Positions 1 to 9,713 are shown, counted from the first letter of the stretch. The stretch: DNA of 64,000 nt from Pseudomonadota bacterium (GCA_037200975.1 JBBCGI010000001.1:3038001-3102000); one strand, 5' to 3'. Notes: generated from the sequence alone by a model not told the origin. Numbers and translations are program-made.

Positions 1-419
1 CCGTGGCGCTGCCGCTCGAAGATCTCCTCGCTGTTTCCAGTCCGCGCGGCAACGTATTGGTCGACGAAGTATTCGCCGTTCGGAACCCCGATGCGCACTT
101 TGCCGCCGGGCTGCAGCACGCGCCTGATCTCCGGGAACACCTTGGTGCTGACGGTTTCGAATGGCAGATGCTCGAGGAAATGTTCGGAAAACAATGCGGC
201 AACGGATGCCGCCTTCAGCGGGAGACCGTGCCGCAGATCCAGGGTCAGGATCTCGACATCCCTGGCAGGTGGCGGCGGATAACAATCCAGATTTACCCAG
301 CCTGGTAGCAGCGCGTTGCCGCATCCGAGATGCACCAGCAGATCCCGCCTGTCCGCCAACTCCCGGATATGTGCACGGTAGCTGCTGCTCAGCGTGCATC
401 GAAGGCGCAGCAACACCAT
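1..419 (-). CDS. SAM-dependent methyltransferase, 3' end outside window
   Basis: The minus-strand frame reads through to the left edge without a stop, so the C-terminus is missing. It shows a class I methyltransferase motif I (LVHLGCGN), then GWVNLDCYPPP, the sequence SEHFLEHLPF, and RRVLQPGGKVRIGVPNGEYF, the usual order in small methyltransferases of surface-polysaccharide loci. The substrate cannot be told; the neighbouring polymerase and acyltransferase genes suggest sugar or glycan methylation. The start is uncertain: ATG at 419 is the last methionine before motif I, but the frame stays open upstream to a GTG at 596 and beyond, with weaker third-position GC, so up to about 60 more residues are possible. 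Confidence 0.7.
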   Translation of the reverse strand, partial: MVLLRLRCTLSSSYRAHIRELADRRDLLVHLGCGNALLPGWVNLDCYPPPPARDVEILTLDLRHGLPLKAASVAALFSEHFLEHLPFETVSTKVFPEIRRVLQPGGKVRIGVPNGEYFVDQYVAARTGNSEEIFERQRH

Positions 420-693
420 GTCGATTTCATAGCGGAGCTTGGATGCGAGATCGTCATTGAATCCAAGGCCTGACCAGAGACGGCGCAACTTCGCACGCGT
501 GGCCACGGATACATTCGAGTACGGGGACCAAGTCTTTTGGACTTGATGAAGCGCCGCGGCCCCTGGAGCGTTGCTGACCGATTCGGATGCTTTCACGTGG
601 GGAAACCGTCGCCAGAAGGTCGATGTGGCAGCGTATGGACGGCAAGTTACGAGGATGTGATGTTGCGGTGTTGATCGCAGGCCCGCAGGGCAC

Positions 694-2286
694 GTGTCAT
701 GTCCGTGTAACGTGCCGCCGTTCAACTACGGCGCCGATTTTGCGCGTTGCCGACGGATACCTACCAGATTGAAGTCATTCCTTGAAAAATCAGGCTGGCT
801 CGTCTACGCGGCGCTCAACCTGCTGCTTCTCGTCATTCTCATAGGTGGCGCGGTTGCCGCCGGTGGCAGTTTCAAGCACCTGCCGTACGTCGCTTTGATG
901 TTCGCCGTTTGCGCCAGTCCGATTCCGTACATCCGTCGCTTCAACGACAGCTACGCGATGCTCGCGGTGATGTGCGGCGTCTATTTCCTGTCCTTCGCCA
1001 TGTCTGACGCGGTATCGATGTTATCGCCGTCGCCGCGCGAACCGGCCGGCGTCCCACTGCTCACCGGCGGAGAAGCCCTGATTCTGCTCGGCTCGCTCGT
1101 GCAGATTGCAGGCTTTCATGCCGGTGTGCGCATTTTCGGCGCGGGTCGTACCCCCGCGGAGGCGCGCGACTGGCCACGTTCGCTGCTGCTGCCCGTGGGC
1201 CTGGTGATCTGGGCCATCGGGTGCGCGGGAAGCCTCTATCTATCCTTGGTGGTCCAGCCCGAAAACAGCAACGCCGCGGTCGCGGCGGGGTTCTCCCGCT
1301 TGGGGGTCTGGAATACGACAGCCCTCATCTTCATCCAGAACTACGCCGGGCCGCTGGGCATCGTCATTCTTGCGTATTGGTGGTCTCGCTGGGCGCCGCG
1401 CGGGGGCAGTGCGCTCATGATCATCATCATCTGCCTGCAATTTGCGGTGGGTTGGGTGATCGATACGAAGGAAATGGCATTGAGCGCTCCGCTGGTCATA
1501 TTGCTGACCCGCTTCGTGACAACAGGCCGCGTACCGATGCGCTGGCTGGTGTGCGCAGCGTTGGGCATGGCGCTGGCATTCCCGGTGATGACCGCAAAGC
1601 GGATCATCATGACCGAGGGCCTTGGATTGAACCGGGCGCAGGCGCTTTCGCGCACCGGTGAAATCCTGTGGCGCGCCATTGCAGAACGGAATGTGGCCCA
1701 GACGGGTAAGAAGTACGAGCAAAAGACCCAGACATTTCTGCAACGCGCCACCGACAAGGGGGCAGTGGAGGTTTTCGTAGCCCACGTCGGTGTCGACCAT
1801 CCTTACCGGATGGGCAGCACTCTGGAGCCAATGCTGTACGCGTTCATTCCAAGGCTGGTGTGGTCCGACAAACCCGGGGAGAGTTCCGCGCAGCTGTTCA
1901 ACCGTGAATTCCGCCTTTCCGCGGATCGCGATACTTATATTTCTCCGACACACATCGGCGAGCTGTATTGGAATTTTGGCATGGTCGGCGTCATCACCGG
2001 CATGACGTTGATAGGTCTGCTGCTTGGAGGCGTGTGCGGACGCTTCGACCAATCGCGGCAGACGTCGATTACCGGAGTCCTCGTCTTGATCGTCACACTC
2101 TACGAACTGGTCGTGCGCAGAGGTGGGCAGATCGAAGTGGAGTACGTGGTGTGGATGCGCACACTGGCGTTGATCTGGTTGCTGCACTTGTGGTTGGCGA
2201 AGCGCTCGCAGCCGGCAGAGGCGCCGGCATTCGGTCTGGAATTCACGGGCGTGCACGCACCGCGCTTTTCCAATCTGCTGCGATGA
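694..2286 (+). CDS. Wzy-like O-antigen/exopolysaccharide polymerase
   Basis: A polytopic inner-membrane protein of about 530 residues with ten or more hydrophobic segments. It has a large non-membrane loop near residues 330-440 holding FIPRLVWSDKPG and YISPTHIGELYWNFG, a pattern seen in the Wzy/oligosaccharide repeat-unit polymerase group. Such enzymes join undecaprenyl-linked repeat units on the periplasmic face. ATG 694 has AGGG about ten bases upstream, but the first 25 residues are not hydrophobic and a slightly later start is possible. The stop overlaps the next gene (ATGATGA), so the two are translationally coupled. Assignment rests on topology and the loop motif; sugar specificity is unknown. 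Confidence 0.7.
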   Translation: MSCPCNVPPFNYGADFARCRRIPTRLKSFLEKSGWLVYAALNLLLLVILIGGAVAAGGSFKHLPYVALMFAVCASPIPYIRRFNDSYAMLAVMCGVYFLSFAMSDAVSMLSPSPREPAGVPLLTGGEALILLGSLVQIAGFHAGVRIFGAGRTPAEARDWPRSLLLPVGLVIWAIGCAGSLYLSLVVQPENSNAAVAAGFSRLGVWNTTALIFIQNYAGPLGIVILAYWWSRWAPRGGSALMIIIICLQFAVGWVIDTKEMALSAPLVILLTRFVTTGRVPMRWLVCAALGMALAFPVMTAKRIIMTEGLGLNRAQALSRTGEILWRAIAERNVAQTGKKYEQKTQTFLQRATDKGAVEVFVAHVGVDHPYRMGSTLEPMLYAFIPRLVWSDKPGESSAQLFNREFRLSADRDTYISPTHIGELYWNFGMVGVITGMTLIGLLLGGVCGRFDQSRQTSITGVLVLIVTLYELVVRRGGQIEVEYVVWMRTLALIWLLHLWLAKRSQPAEAPAFGLEFTGVHAPRFSNLLR

Positions 2287-3590
2287 TGAACTGGCGGGTC
2301 GTGACGGCGGCGACGGCGCTCGCCGCAGTATTGCTGCTGCGCTTCGTGCTGGACGTCGTGTTCCTTCTGCCCTCGCCGGTAGGCGACTCCGAGTTCTTTT
2401 TGACGGCCAGCGTCAATTTGTGCTCTGACGGGTTCTTCGGCACGACCGTCTATCCCATCGACCCAACGGGCCAGGCGCGCATGATCTGGCACGGCTTCGT
2501 GTCGCCGATGTTGTACTCGACGCTCAATACCGGCTGCTCGGCGCGCGGATACTATCTAGTCGCCTGGGGTATTCAATTGCTGACGTGCGCCTCGGTACTG
2601 CTGCTGCTGGCGCGCGCGCGGGGTTTGTCATTCGTGCCGGCCGTCGGGATGGCTTTCCTGACGCTCGCCGCGCAAGTCGCGATTGGATTCAGGCCCGAAG
2701 CCCTTGCGGTGCTGCTGATAGTTCTGGCGGAGATTGCCCTTCAATACCGGCAATACGCGGTGTTCGGTGCGATCGCGGGAATTCTGGCGTGTACGCAACC
2801 CACCGTCGCGGCAATCTATGCGGTATCGATGCTGCTGCTAAGGCCGGAGCTGCTGCGGCAGTGGCTGCCAGCCGCGGGCGGTGGGATTGCGGCTGTGTTG
2901 CTGCTGTTCTGGATCTATCCGTTTCCGGCCGCGGACTTGTTGACGGGAATTCTGCTGCAGGGAAAGAAGCTCATCGGACGAGGCGACGGTAGCCTTGTTT
3001 CCTACTATCTACTGCAGCCTTCGTTGCCCGCCTGGGGTTTATTGCTGCTGGGTACCGCTGCGCTGGCCGCGCGTAAGCGGCCGATGCTGCTGCTGATCAC
3101 GCCGCTGGTGTGGTTCCTCGGGCCGCGCGTGCCACCGGTCTTTTACAACTTGATTCCGCTCTGCATCTTGTTGGTGGCGTTTTGCCTCGCAACGTACTCG
3201 GCGCGGATTGCAGGCTACCTCGGGATGGCATGCCTGCTGGTAGGTGCCACCGGACTGGGGTTCGTGAGCCTGCGCGACGTACTCACGGCGCAGCGATTCG
3301 GCGATACGTTTGCGCAAACTCGCGCGCAGGTTGCTGCGCTGGTGGCTGGCGGAACGCATCTGGCCCATGTCAGTTCGATCGTGGCACTGACAAACCCCGA
3401 ACTTGCGATCACCAATCCACGGCGGGTACCGGCGCCCGCAGGTACCGGCGGGGCCGAAGTGAGCATCGTGGCGGTGAATGGCGCGCCGCGCGCGCCGTGC
3501 GCTGTGGGCACCCGTGATGTATCGCTGGGGCTTGGAACCGTCAAACTATTCAACAGCAACAGCGGGTGGATGATTTACGTCTGTCGCTGA
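2283..3590 (+). CDS. polytopic membrane protein, GT-C-like
   Basis: About 435 residues with roughly ten transmembrane helices. The first periplasmic loop follows helix 1 and carries an acidic pair region (PVGDSEFF), which recalls the DxE/DxD loop of GT-C glycosyltransferases; a roughly 100-residue soluble C-terminal tail ends with SGWMIYVCR. I do not recognise the exact family. ATG 2283 overlaps the stop of the polymerase gene by four bases, and an in-frame ATG follows at 2286. The coupling argues for a role with the polymerase, for example lipid-linked sugar transfer or glycan modification, but that is inference. It converges with the beta-helix gene at 3635. Confidence 0.6.
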   Translation: MMNWRVVTAATALAAVLLLRFVLDVVFLLPSPVGDSEFFLTASVNLCSDGFFGTTVYPIDPTGQARMIWHGFVSPMLYSTLNTGCSARGYYLVAWGIQLLTCASVLLLLARARGLSFVPAVGMAFLTLAAQVAIGFRPEALAVLLIVLAEIALQYRQYAVFGAIAGILACTQPTVAAIYAVSMLLLRPELLRQWLPAAGGGIAAVLLLFWIYPFPAADLLTGILLQGKKLIGRGDGSLVSYYLLQPSLPAWGLLLLGTAALAARKRPMLLLITPLVWFLGPRVPPVFYNLIPLCILLVAFCLATYSARIAGYLGMACLLVGATGLGFVSLRDVLTAQRFGDTFAQTRAQVAALVAGGTHLAHVSSIVALTNPELAITNPRRVPAPAGTGGAEVSIVAVNGAPRAPCAVGTRDVSLGLGTVKLFNSNSGWMIYVCR

Positions 3591-3634
3591 TGCAGCTGCC
3601 GTGGGCCGCATCGTCAGCGTTCGGTGCTCATTGT

Positions 3635-4699
3635 TCATGAAAACACCACATTGGTATTCGGGCCTCCATTTGTGTGGAGAGTCGCCTGCGGTCCGAGCTG
3701 TACCTTGCCGCCTGTGCAATTGCATACCTGCACGATGCCGTTGTCGATATTGCTGCCGTACATGATCGTTGTGCAGGCGTTCAGCAGTGCCGCGCCTGCC
3801 GTATTGCCGTCAAAGAGGTTGCCGCTCACCGTCGTATTGAACAGCTGTGATCCATTCCAAACGTCACTTTGCCAACCCCAGAATGTATTGCGGCGGCAAT
3901 CGTTGTTCGCGATGGTGTGGTAACTGCTGACAGAGCCGTCGCCCGTGGAACCGCTGCAGATCCCGGCTCCGCCGTTGTCGGTGCTCGTGTTGCCGATGAT
4001 CTTGGCGCCATTCGAGCCCACGGCGATTCCCGTTCCGGCATTGCCAATCGCTCTGCAACCGAGCACTTCCAGATCCGTCTCGCCCCAGGTGCTTTGCGCA
4101 CCGCCCAACCAGAAGCCACGAGCCGTCGCCTGGCCATTCAGAGCATCGCAGTACCGCCACGCACAGCGCTTCCCGCCCACCGAGAAGAACTGACCAAAGC
4201 CGATCTTGCAGCCCTGCGCAATCAGATGTTCGACGTCGCAGTTCGTACAACTCTCCAGGCCCAGAGCACTGTTGGCGAAACCGTTCACCTTAATGAGAGC
4301 CTTTCCTTTAACGAGGCAATCCGAGCAATTCTTTAGATAGATCAGCGCCGGTTGGTATAGCTGGGTGTAGCTGATATTCGCAGTCGACCGGATTTCCACG
4401 CCCGTCAAATCGAGCGTCAGATAGCTCTTGTTGGCGATGAGGAGCGGCGAGGAACCGAAGTCAATGACAGCTCCCGGCTCGCATTGCACCACACCGCCCG
4501 TCGAACCCACGGCGGCGATGGCTTTGACCAAGTCGGAGTAGCTGGCGCAGAGAGCACCTCCGCCCCTGGCAGCAGCCCCGGCAGATGGTGACGACAGGCC
4601 TCCCGCAAGCAGCAACCCCGACACCGCCTCCCTTCGAGACAGAGGCGTTGCTCGCTGTCTTTTCTGGCTCCCATCAGCCTCATTCGCGCGCTGCGTCAT
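3635..4699 (-). CDS. Tat-exported right-handed beta-helix protein
   Basis: A 354-residue protein with a twin-arginine type leader (LSRREAVSGLLLAGG) and an Ala-rich cleavage region, followed by many short strands rich in N, G, T and C (for example NKSYLTLDLTGVEI and AGTGIAVGSNGAKIIGNTST). This is the look of a pectate-lyase-fold parallel beta-helix with about ten coils; such proteins are polysaccharide lyases, epimerases or binding proteins. About a dozen cysteines suggest disulphides, consistent with export. ATG 4699 is chosen because a purine-rich GAGAAGAG lies just upstream and the twin-arginine leader starts soon after. It begins 13 bases after the hydrolase stop, so it is probably the last gene of the minus-strand operon. 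Confidence 0.7.
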   Translation of the reverse strand: MTQRANEADGSQKRQRATPLSRREAVSGLLLAGGLSSPSAGAAARGGGALCASYSDLVKAIAAVGSTGGVVQCEPGAVIDFGSSPLLIANKSYLTLDLTGVEIRSTANISYTQLYQPALIYLKNCSDCLVKGKALIKVNGFANSALGLESCTNCDVEHLIAQGCKIGFGQFFSVGGKRCAWRYCDALNGQATARGFWLGGAQSTWGETDLEVLGCRAIGNAGTGIAVGSNGAKIIGNTSTDNGGAGICSGSTGDGSVSSYHTIANNDCRRNTFWGWQSDVWNGSQLFNTTVSGNLFDGNTAGAALLNACTTIMYGSNIDNGIVQVCNCTGGKVQLGPQATLHTNGGPNTNVVFS

Positions 4700-4712
4700 T
4701 TCTCTTCTCTGG

Positions 4713-6020
4713 TTATTTCTTCGGCCGCGGGTCGGTCTTGCCGTAGCGCTGCCAGGTTTCGGCGAATAGTTTGTCTGGCAGCCAGTTGGCGGTGGAACGG
4801 TTGCCCTGGAATTCGCGATACGGGGCGATGGCGAGTTCTTGTTGACCGCCCTGGATGCGATCGTAGCTGGCGCCGAGCCAGCCGTTCTCGATGAACACTG
4901 GCTTGAGGGTGCCGTCGTCGTTGAGGCGAATGCGCATTGCGGCTTCGCTGAAGGCGGCGATGAAATCCCACGTGGCGTCCTGGCCCTTGTCGACTGGGTC
5001 GTGAGCGACATTGGCTTCGAGCATCATTGCCATGGCGGCGTTTCGTTCCTGGCGAAGATGTTTCACCGTTTCCTCCTGGCCGTTCTTGAAGAATGGATCG
5101 ATGAGCCCGTGCAGAACGAGGGCGGGGACCTGTTCGATGTTGGGAAACTGGAGATGAAACGCGGCGCCCGAGTGGTAGGAAATCCACGCGATGGTGCGCT
5201 CGGGACGCTGCGACGCGATGATGCCGGAGAAGCCGGTGCCGTTGGAATGGCCGAAGGAGATGACCGGCAGGGTGGGCAGCTCGGGGTGCTCGAGCATTTT
5301 CCCGACGCGGGCGATGTACGGGTCGATGAGACCCACGGGATAGAAGCCACGCTGCACGGGGTTGCCAATCGCGCTCACGAGCGCGACGGCGTTCCGGTTT
5401 GCGAAAGCACGCAGGCGCGGGTGATCGATGGAGCCCATGCCATGGCGCGTGAGGAGGAAGACAGCCTTCAGCTTCTTCGCGTCTTTCGGAATGTAGGCCT
5501 GGAAGACGACTTGCTCCGTACGACCGTCGCCTTTGCGGCTTTCCATGCTGGCGAAGAACTTCTGCCATTCGCGAGCGGGGATGAGATGGAATGACTTGTC
5601 CGTGGAGAGATCGGCAAGGCTGTTGTCCATGCTGATCCGCGTACTGAACTCGGCGCGGCCTTCGCTGATCGGATTCGGCTCGAGTTTCTCGGCCAAGGGC
5701 TTGTCGAAGAACGTGAGTTCCCTGATTTCGATGGCACGCCCGCCGTAGCCGTCCTTGTCGAGCTCGACATAGTCATAAGGCTTCGCCTGGTCCTGGGTGA
5801 ATGGTTTGTCGGAACGGACGACAAGAGTGAATTCGCCGCTTTGGCTGGTCTGGGTCACGGCGCCGTGGGACCGCAGTCCGACGCGCACATCGGGCAAGGG
5901 GTGATCGTCTTGATCGACGATTCGTCCCTTGAGGGTTCGCGCAGCGGGATCTGCCGCGGCGAGCACGAGCAATGGGAAGAGCAGCAGTGAAAAGAGCGTT
6001 CGTGCGAGACGCAGCTTCAT
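4713..6020 (-). CDS. secreted alpha/beta hydrolase with carboxypeptidase-regulatory-like domain
   Basis: A 435-residue protein with a signal peptide (residues 1-22, ending VLAAA), an N-terminal carboxypeptidase-regulatory-like beta domain around residues 28-100 (KGRIVDQDDHPLPDVRVG) and an alpha/beta-hydrolase domain. The nucleophile elbow is GHSNG with Ser259, and HGLIDPF offers Asp308 as the likely acid; AHDP near residue 338 may hold the histidine. It probably acts in the periplasm or outside on an ester, perhaps an acylated glycan. Its ATG overlaps the TGA of the acyltransferase gene (ATGA), which suggests that acylation and de-esterification are co-produced. The substrate is not known. 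Confidence 0.7.
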   Translation of the reverse strand: MKLRLARTLFSLLLFPLLVLAAADPAARTLKGRIVDQDDHPLPDVRVGLRSHGAVTQTSQSGEFTLVVRSDKPFTQDQAKPYDYVELDKDGYGGRAIEIRELTFFDKPLAEKLEPNPISEGRAEFSTRISMDNSLADLSTDKSFHLIPAREWQKFFASMESRKGDGRTEQVVFQAYIPKDAKKLKAVFLLTRHGMGSIDHPRLRAFANRNAVALVSAIGNPVQRGFYPVGLIDPYIARVGKMLEHPELPTLPVISFGHSNGTGFSGIIASQRPERTIAWISYHSGAAFHLQFPNIEQVPALVLHGLIDPFFKNGQEETVKHLRQERNAAMAMMLEANVAHDPVDKGQDATWDFIAAFSEAAMRIRLNDDGTLKPVFIENGWLGASYDRIQGGQQELAIAPYREFQGNRSTANWLPDKLFAETWQRYGKTDPRPKK

Positions 6021-7873
6021 CGTGTGGGCGAGGGCGTGGAGGTTGAAGACATGGCCGACAGACTCGGCGCCGTACTCTGTTGTGAGCTCAGAAAATCAAA
6101 CCGGGCAAACAGGCGGGCGCCCACGAAGGCGGCTCCGGCGCGTGTCAGGTGATTGGTGTCGTAGGTGATGAAGCGGCCATCGGGTGTGAAGATGGGTACA
6201 CGCCCCTCGCCATCCAGCAGCACTTCCATCGGGTCGATGAAATCCGGACCGATTTGTGCCTGCGCCGTCTTGTTGAAGCTGACGACGCTCACGAGTGGAT
6301 AGACGCGAGGGGCTCGGTCGTTGAGCTCGCCGTGCCGAGTGCGCACAAAGTCATTGTTCCAGCCGAAGTTCTTCGCGCCCAGCATGACTACCCGGGCGCG
6401 TGATTTCGAACTTAGCTCGCGATAACACGAGAAGGCATCGTCGACGTCACGGGGCGTGCTGTTGGGGCGCCCCCAGTTCTCGGCGAACACGACCAATTCG
6501 GCCGCGGCCAAAAGCGGCTCCAACAGGTCATTGCTCCTGTGAGCACAATCGCCTTCCCAGTAGACGACGTCGCGCCCCGTACCGTAGCCGGTCTCGTTCA
6601 GCATGTTGATGAAGTCGCGCGCAAACGAATTCCCAACAACCAATACACGTTGCCCGCCATTCGCGTGGAATCCATCGAACCGCTGAGCAAAAGGCCGCTC
6701 GACGTAGACCTTGGGGTCCTCGCCATAGGAATACTGCGGTGCCCAGGCCACCAGTCCGTAGGAGCGGTGCAAGCCCAACCCGCCCGCGATCAACAACACC
6801 GTCGCGCTGCCCGCAGCCACGTAGAAGCGTCGCGTGGACATCCAGTTGCGATCGCGGAATTTCTGCTCGACGAACCGCCACGACAGGTAGCCGAGCGGAA
6901 TCGCCAGCACGGAGAAGACGAGCTGGGTGGCCGGACTCGGATTTTCCATCGACGCGAGCCGCAAAAAGGCCAGTATCGGCTGGTGCCATAGATAGATGCT
7001 GTAGCTGATGAGTCCGGTAATGGCCAATGGCTTCAGCGACAACAACCTGCCCGGCAGTGATGCCGGAGCGCAGTACCGGATCACCAGCGCTGTGCCGAAG
7101 ACCGGCACGGCGACGACAACGGCCTGGTTCGATCCCAAGGCGTACGGAAACACGTACGCGCCGAGAAGCAGGGCCAGTCCGAACAGCGCAAGGTAGGACC
7201 GCTCGCGCGCCGACGTCGCGGTGAGGGCGAGCAACGCTCCCACTAACAGCTCCCAGGCACGAGTCGTCAGCATCAGAAAGGTGAACTCGCGTTCCTCGAT
7301 CAGGGCGGCAGCCAGCCAGCTCGAAGCGAGCAGCAGCGCGCAGACCGCGACTGTCCCGGTCGTTCTGTAGCGGGGCAGTCTGAAGCACAGGAAGATCACA
7401 ATCGGCGCCAGCAGGTAGAACTGCTCCTCAACGGCCAGGCTCCAGGTGTGATACAGCGGCTTGAATCCGGCCTCTATGCTCCAGTATCCGGAGGTCTGCA
7501 GTAATAGCAGATTGTTAGCCGAGAGCGCGGTTGCAACCAGCGATTGGCCGAAATTCTTGAGGCTGTACGGCAACATCAGGAACAGCGCGGCCAGCGTCGT
7601 CACGAGCGCCATGACCAGCATCGCCGGAAGGATTCTGCGGGCGCGGCTGTCGTAGAAGTGCAGGAAGGAAAAGCTGCCATCCCGCACGTCGCGGTGGATT
7701 TTCCCCGCAATCAGAAAGCCGCTGATGACGAAAAACACGTCAACGCCGAGAAATCCACCCTGGAAGGAAGATAGTCCGGCGTGGAAGAGCAATACCGGTA
7801 GAACGGCCAGCGCCCGCAGACCGTTGATATCCTCGCGAAACGCGGAGTTTGAACTGACCGTGTTCATCCGCAT
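6017..7873 (-). CDS. OafA/YrhL-type acyltransferase with SGNH domain
   Basis: A 618-residue protein. Residues 10-360 form an Acyltransferase_3 membrane domain: REDINGLRALAVLPVLLFH (catalytic-type His), GFLGVDVFFVISGFLI, the LRAR-like RARRILPA and TWSLAVEEQFYLLAP. Residues 390-600 form an SGNH-type domain with VVGNSFARDF (block I) and TNHLTRAGA (the DxxH-like block V region). Fusions of this type O-acetylate surface glycans, moving the acyl group across the membrane and transferring it with the SGNH domain. ATG 7873 overlaps the stop of the upstream gene by one base; ATG 7867 is a possible alternative. Confidence 0.85.
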   Translation of the reverse strand: MRMNTVSSNSAFREDINGLRALAVLPVLLFHAGLSSFQGGFLGVDVFFVISGFLIAGKIHRDVRDGSFSFLHFYDSRARRILPAMLVMALVTTLAALFLMLPYSLKNFGQSLVATALSANNLLLLQTSGYWSIEAGFKPLYHTWSLAVEEQFYLLAPIVIFLCFRLPRYRTTGTVAVCALLLASSWLAAALIEEREFTFLMLTTRAWELLVGALLALTATSARERSYLALFGLALLLGAYVFPYALGSNQAVVVAVPVFGTALVIRYCAPASLPGRLLSLKPLAITGLISYSIYLWHQPILAFLRLASMENPSPATQLVFSVLAIPLGYLSWRFVEQKFRDRNWMSTRRFYVAAGSATVLLIAGGLGLHRSYGLVAWAPQYSYGEDPKVYVERPFAQRFDGFHANGGQRVLVVGNSFARDFINMLNETGYGTGRDVVYWEGDCAHRSNDLLEPLLAAAELVVFAENWGRPNSTPRDVDDAFSCYRELSSKSRARVVMLGAKNFGWNNDFVRTRHGELNDRAPRVYPLVSVVSFNKTAQAQIGPDFIDPMEVLLDGEGRVPIFTPDGRFITYDTNHLTRAGAAFVGARLFARFDFLSSQQSTAPSLSAMSSTSTPSPTR

Positions 7874-8844
7874 CAAGTGCAGGCGGGGGCAACCCTGTCG
7901 GCCGAGAATCGCGCATGTATCGACAGTGCGATGACGCCTAACAACACCGCCAGCCACAGCGTCGCCACATTGATCAGCAATGTCGCGGCAACTGCCGTGC
8001 TCAACGTCAGTCCCCACAGGCGCAAGAGCGCGATGAGCGTCGCTTCGGCGCCGCCGAGCCCGCCGGGCAACATGCTGACGGCGCCGGCCAACATCGAGAA
8101 CGCGTAGATGGAAATCGCCGCGCGCGCAGGAATCGGGTGGCCCATCGCCTCGGTCAACAGGAAGAAGCCCCAGCAGTGCGCAAACCATGCCGCCAGTCCC
8201 AGCGCCAGCCCGCCCGCCAATGGCGCGGCGGAGAGGCAGAGGCGCGTGTGGGCGAGGATGTCGGTCATGCGCACGAGGACTCCGGCGCGCGGGCCGGCGA
8301 CCCGGGTCGCCCAACGCGCCAGAGCAGAAGGCACGGCGGGTATGAACAGAACGGCAAGCGCGACGGCGGTCAATGCGCTGCCCGCCAGCAGCAGAACCCA
8401 GCCCCCCGGGTAGAACGACAGCCCGAGGCAAGCCAGCAGCAAGACGGCAATGAAATCCTGAATGCGCTCCGCAAGAAACACCGCGACGGTGTGGTTGACA
8501 GGAACACCGTACGGTTTCAGCCAGATCGCCCGCGCCAGCTCGCCCGCTTTCCCCGGCGTCGTCGTGAACGCGAACCCGCCGATATAGATGCGCAGCGACG
8601 CGTTGAAGGGGATTTTCGAGCCGAGCCGCCCCAGGTAGTAGTGCCAGCGCAGAAAGCGCAGGCCGTAGTTCATCAACGAGAGTCCGCACAAGGTTATCCA
8701 GAGACGCGGATCGGCCATTCTCAGGGCCGTGGCCACTTCGGCATGACCCGCCCAGAACACGACGGCTAGATAGGCCACGGCCGCCAACGCCGCGGTGAGC
8801 GTCAGCCCCCGCAGCCAATGCGGATTTACCGGTTGAGCAACCAA
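7873..8844 (-). CDS. lysylphosphatidylglycerol-synthase-like TM protein (UPF0104/AglD2 type)
   Basis: About 323 residues with eight hydrophobic segments and the family signatures FTTTPGKAGELARA and SMLPGGLGGAEA. The family covers the flippase half of MprF and stand-alone proteins in glycolipid loci. There is no cytosolic aminoacyl transferase domain, so it is not a lipid aminoacylator. Here it sits between a DPPR-synthase-like enzyme and an acyltransferase, so a polyprenyl-lipid or glycolipid translocase is a reasonable inference. Its start overlaps the UbiA gene by 19 bases and its TGA overlaps the next ATG by one, showing tight coupling. Confidence 0.75.
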   Translation of the reverse strand: MVAQPVNPHWLRGLTLTAALAAVAYLAVVFWAGHAEVATALRMADPRLWITLCGLSLMNYGLRFLRWHYYLGRLGSKIPFNASLRIYIGGFAFTTTPGKAGELARAIWLKPYGVPVNHTVAVFLAERIQDFIAVLLLACLGLSFYPGGWVLLLAGSALTAVALAVLFIPAVPSALARWATRVAGPRAGVLVRMTDILAHTRLCLSAAPLAGGLALGLAAWFAHCWGFFLLTEAMGHPIPARAAISIYAFSMLAGAVSMLPGGLGGAEATLIALLRLWGLTLSTAVAATLLINVATLWLAVLLGVIALSIHARFSADRVAPACT

Positions 8845-9713
8845 AGCGTGAAACCGGCGAAGGCCAGCCCGGACAGGATCAACTGCGGGTCGGTGAAAAG
8901 ATCGGTGCTGGGGTTTTCGCCTTTTTTGCGGCTGTGAAGAATGAACAGGTAACGAAACAGGCCGAACATCACGAATGGCAGCGTGTAGATCAGCTTGTCG
9001 GTGTGATGCTGTTCGATGGTCTTCGGGTCGAGCGTATACAGACCAAAACTTATGACCGTTGCTGTTGCGGTGATGGACAGGAAACTGTCGAGCAGTTGCT
9101 GTGAGTAGTCATTCAACACGCGTCTGCGCGAGTGTGCGCCCTCGGCATCCGCCCATTCGGCACGCCGCTTGGCGAATCCCAGAAATAACGTGATGAACAT
9201 TCCGGTGAGGATCAGCCACCCCGAAGGCGGAATATGGATGCCCCAGGTACCCGCGATGATGCGCAACATGAATCCGGATGCGATACAAAAGACATCGAGC
9301 ACGGCGTGGTGCTTCAGCTGCAATGAATACGCGACGTTGATAGTTAGGTACAATCCCACGACGATCAACACGCGGACATCGGCGTACCAGGCGGCGGCCG
9401 CGGCCGCACCCGCGCATACCAGCGCCGCGAACAATCCTTGAGCCGGGCTGACCTTTCCCGATGCCAGTGGCCGGTGCCGCTTGGTCGGGTGCGCGCGATC
9501 TGCGTCACGATCCAGATAGTCATTGAGCACGTAGACCGCGGAGCTCATCAGGCTGAAAGCGGCCGCGGCCAGCAGCGCCGCCTTGAGATAGACGGCGTCG
9601 ACAATCAACCCGCTGAACAGGACGCCGGCGAACACGAACGCGTTCTTGACCCATTGCTTCGGTCGCAGCAGCCGCAGCAGCGCCGCTGGGTGAATACCCG
9701 TCGCGACGTTCAC
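8826..9713 (-). CDS. UbiA-family prenyltransferase, decaprenyl-phosphate phosphoribosyltransferase-like
   Basis: A 295-residue membrane enzyme with about eight helices. It has the first Asp-rich motif NDYLDRDADRAHPTKR, followed by RPLASG, and the N-terminal LLRPKQWVKN. This DRxHPxKxxRPxxSG form is typical of decaprenyl-phosphate 5-phosphoribosyltransferase (Rv3806c-like), which transfers PRPP ribose-5-phosphate to a polyprenyl phosphate. The product would feed ribose or arabinose into surface polymers. No DprE1/DprE2 epimerase genes are seen beside it. It is the first gene of the minus-strand run ending at 3635; the promoter should lie in 9714-10056. Confidence 0.8.
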   Translation of the reverse strand: MNVATGIHPAALLRLLRPKQWVKNAFVFAGVLFSGLIVDAVYLKAALLAAAAFSLMSSAVYVLNDYLDRDADRAHPTKRHRPLASGKVSPAQGLFAALVCAGAAAAAAWYADVRVLIVVGLYLTINVAYSLQLKHHAVLDVFCIASGFMLRIIAGTWGIHIPPSGWLILTGMFITLFLGFAKRRAEWADAEGAHSRRRVLNDYSQQLLDSFLSITATATVISFGLYTLDPKTIEQHHTDKLIYTLPFVMFGLFRYLFILHSRKKGENPSTDLFTDPQLILSGLAFAGFTLWLLNR

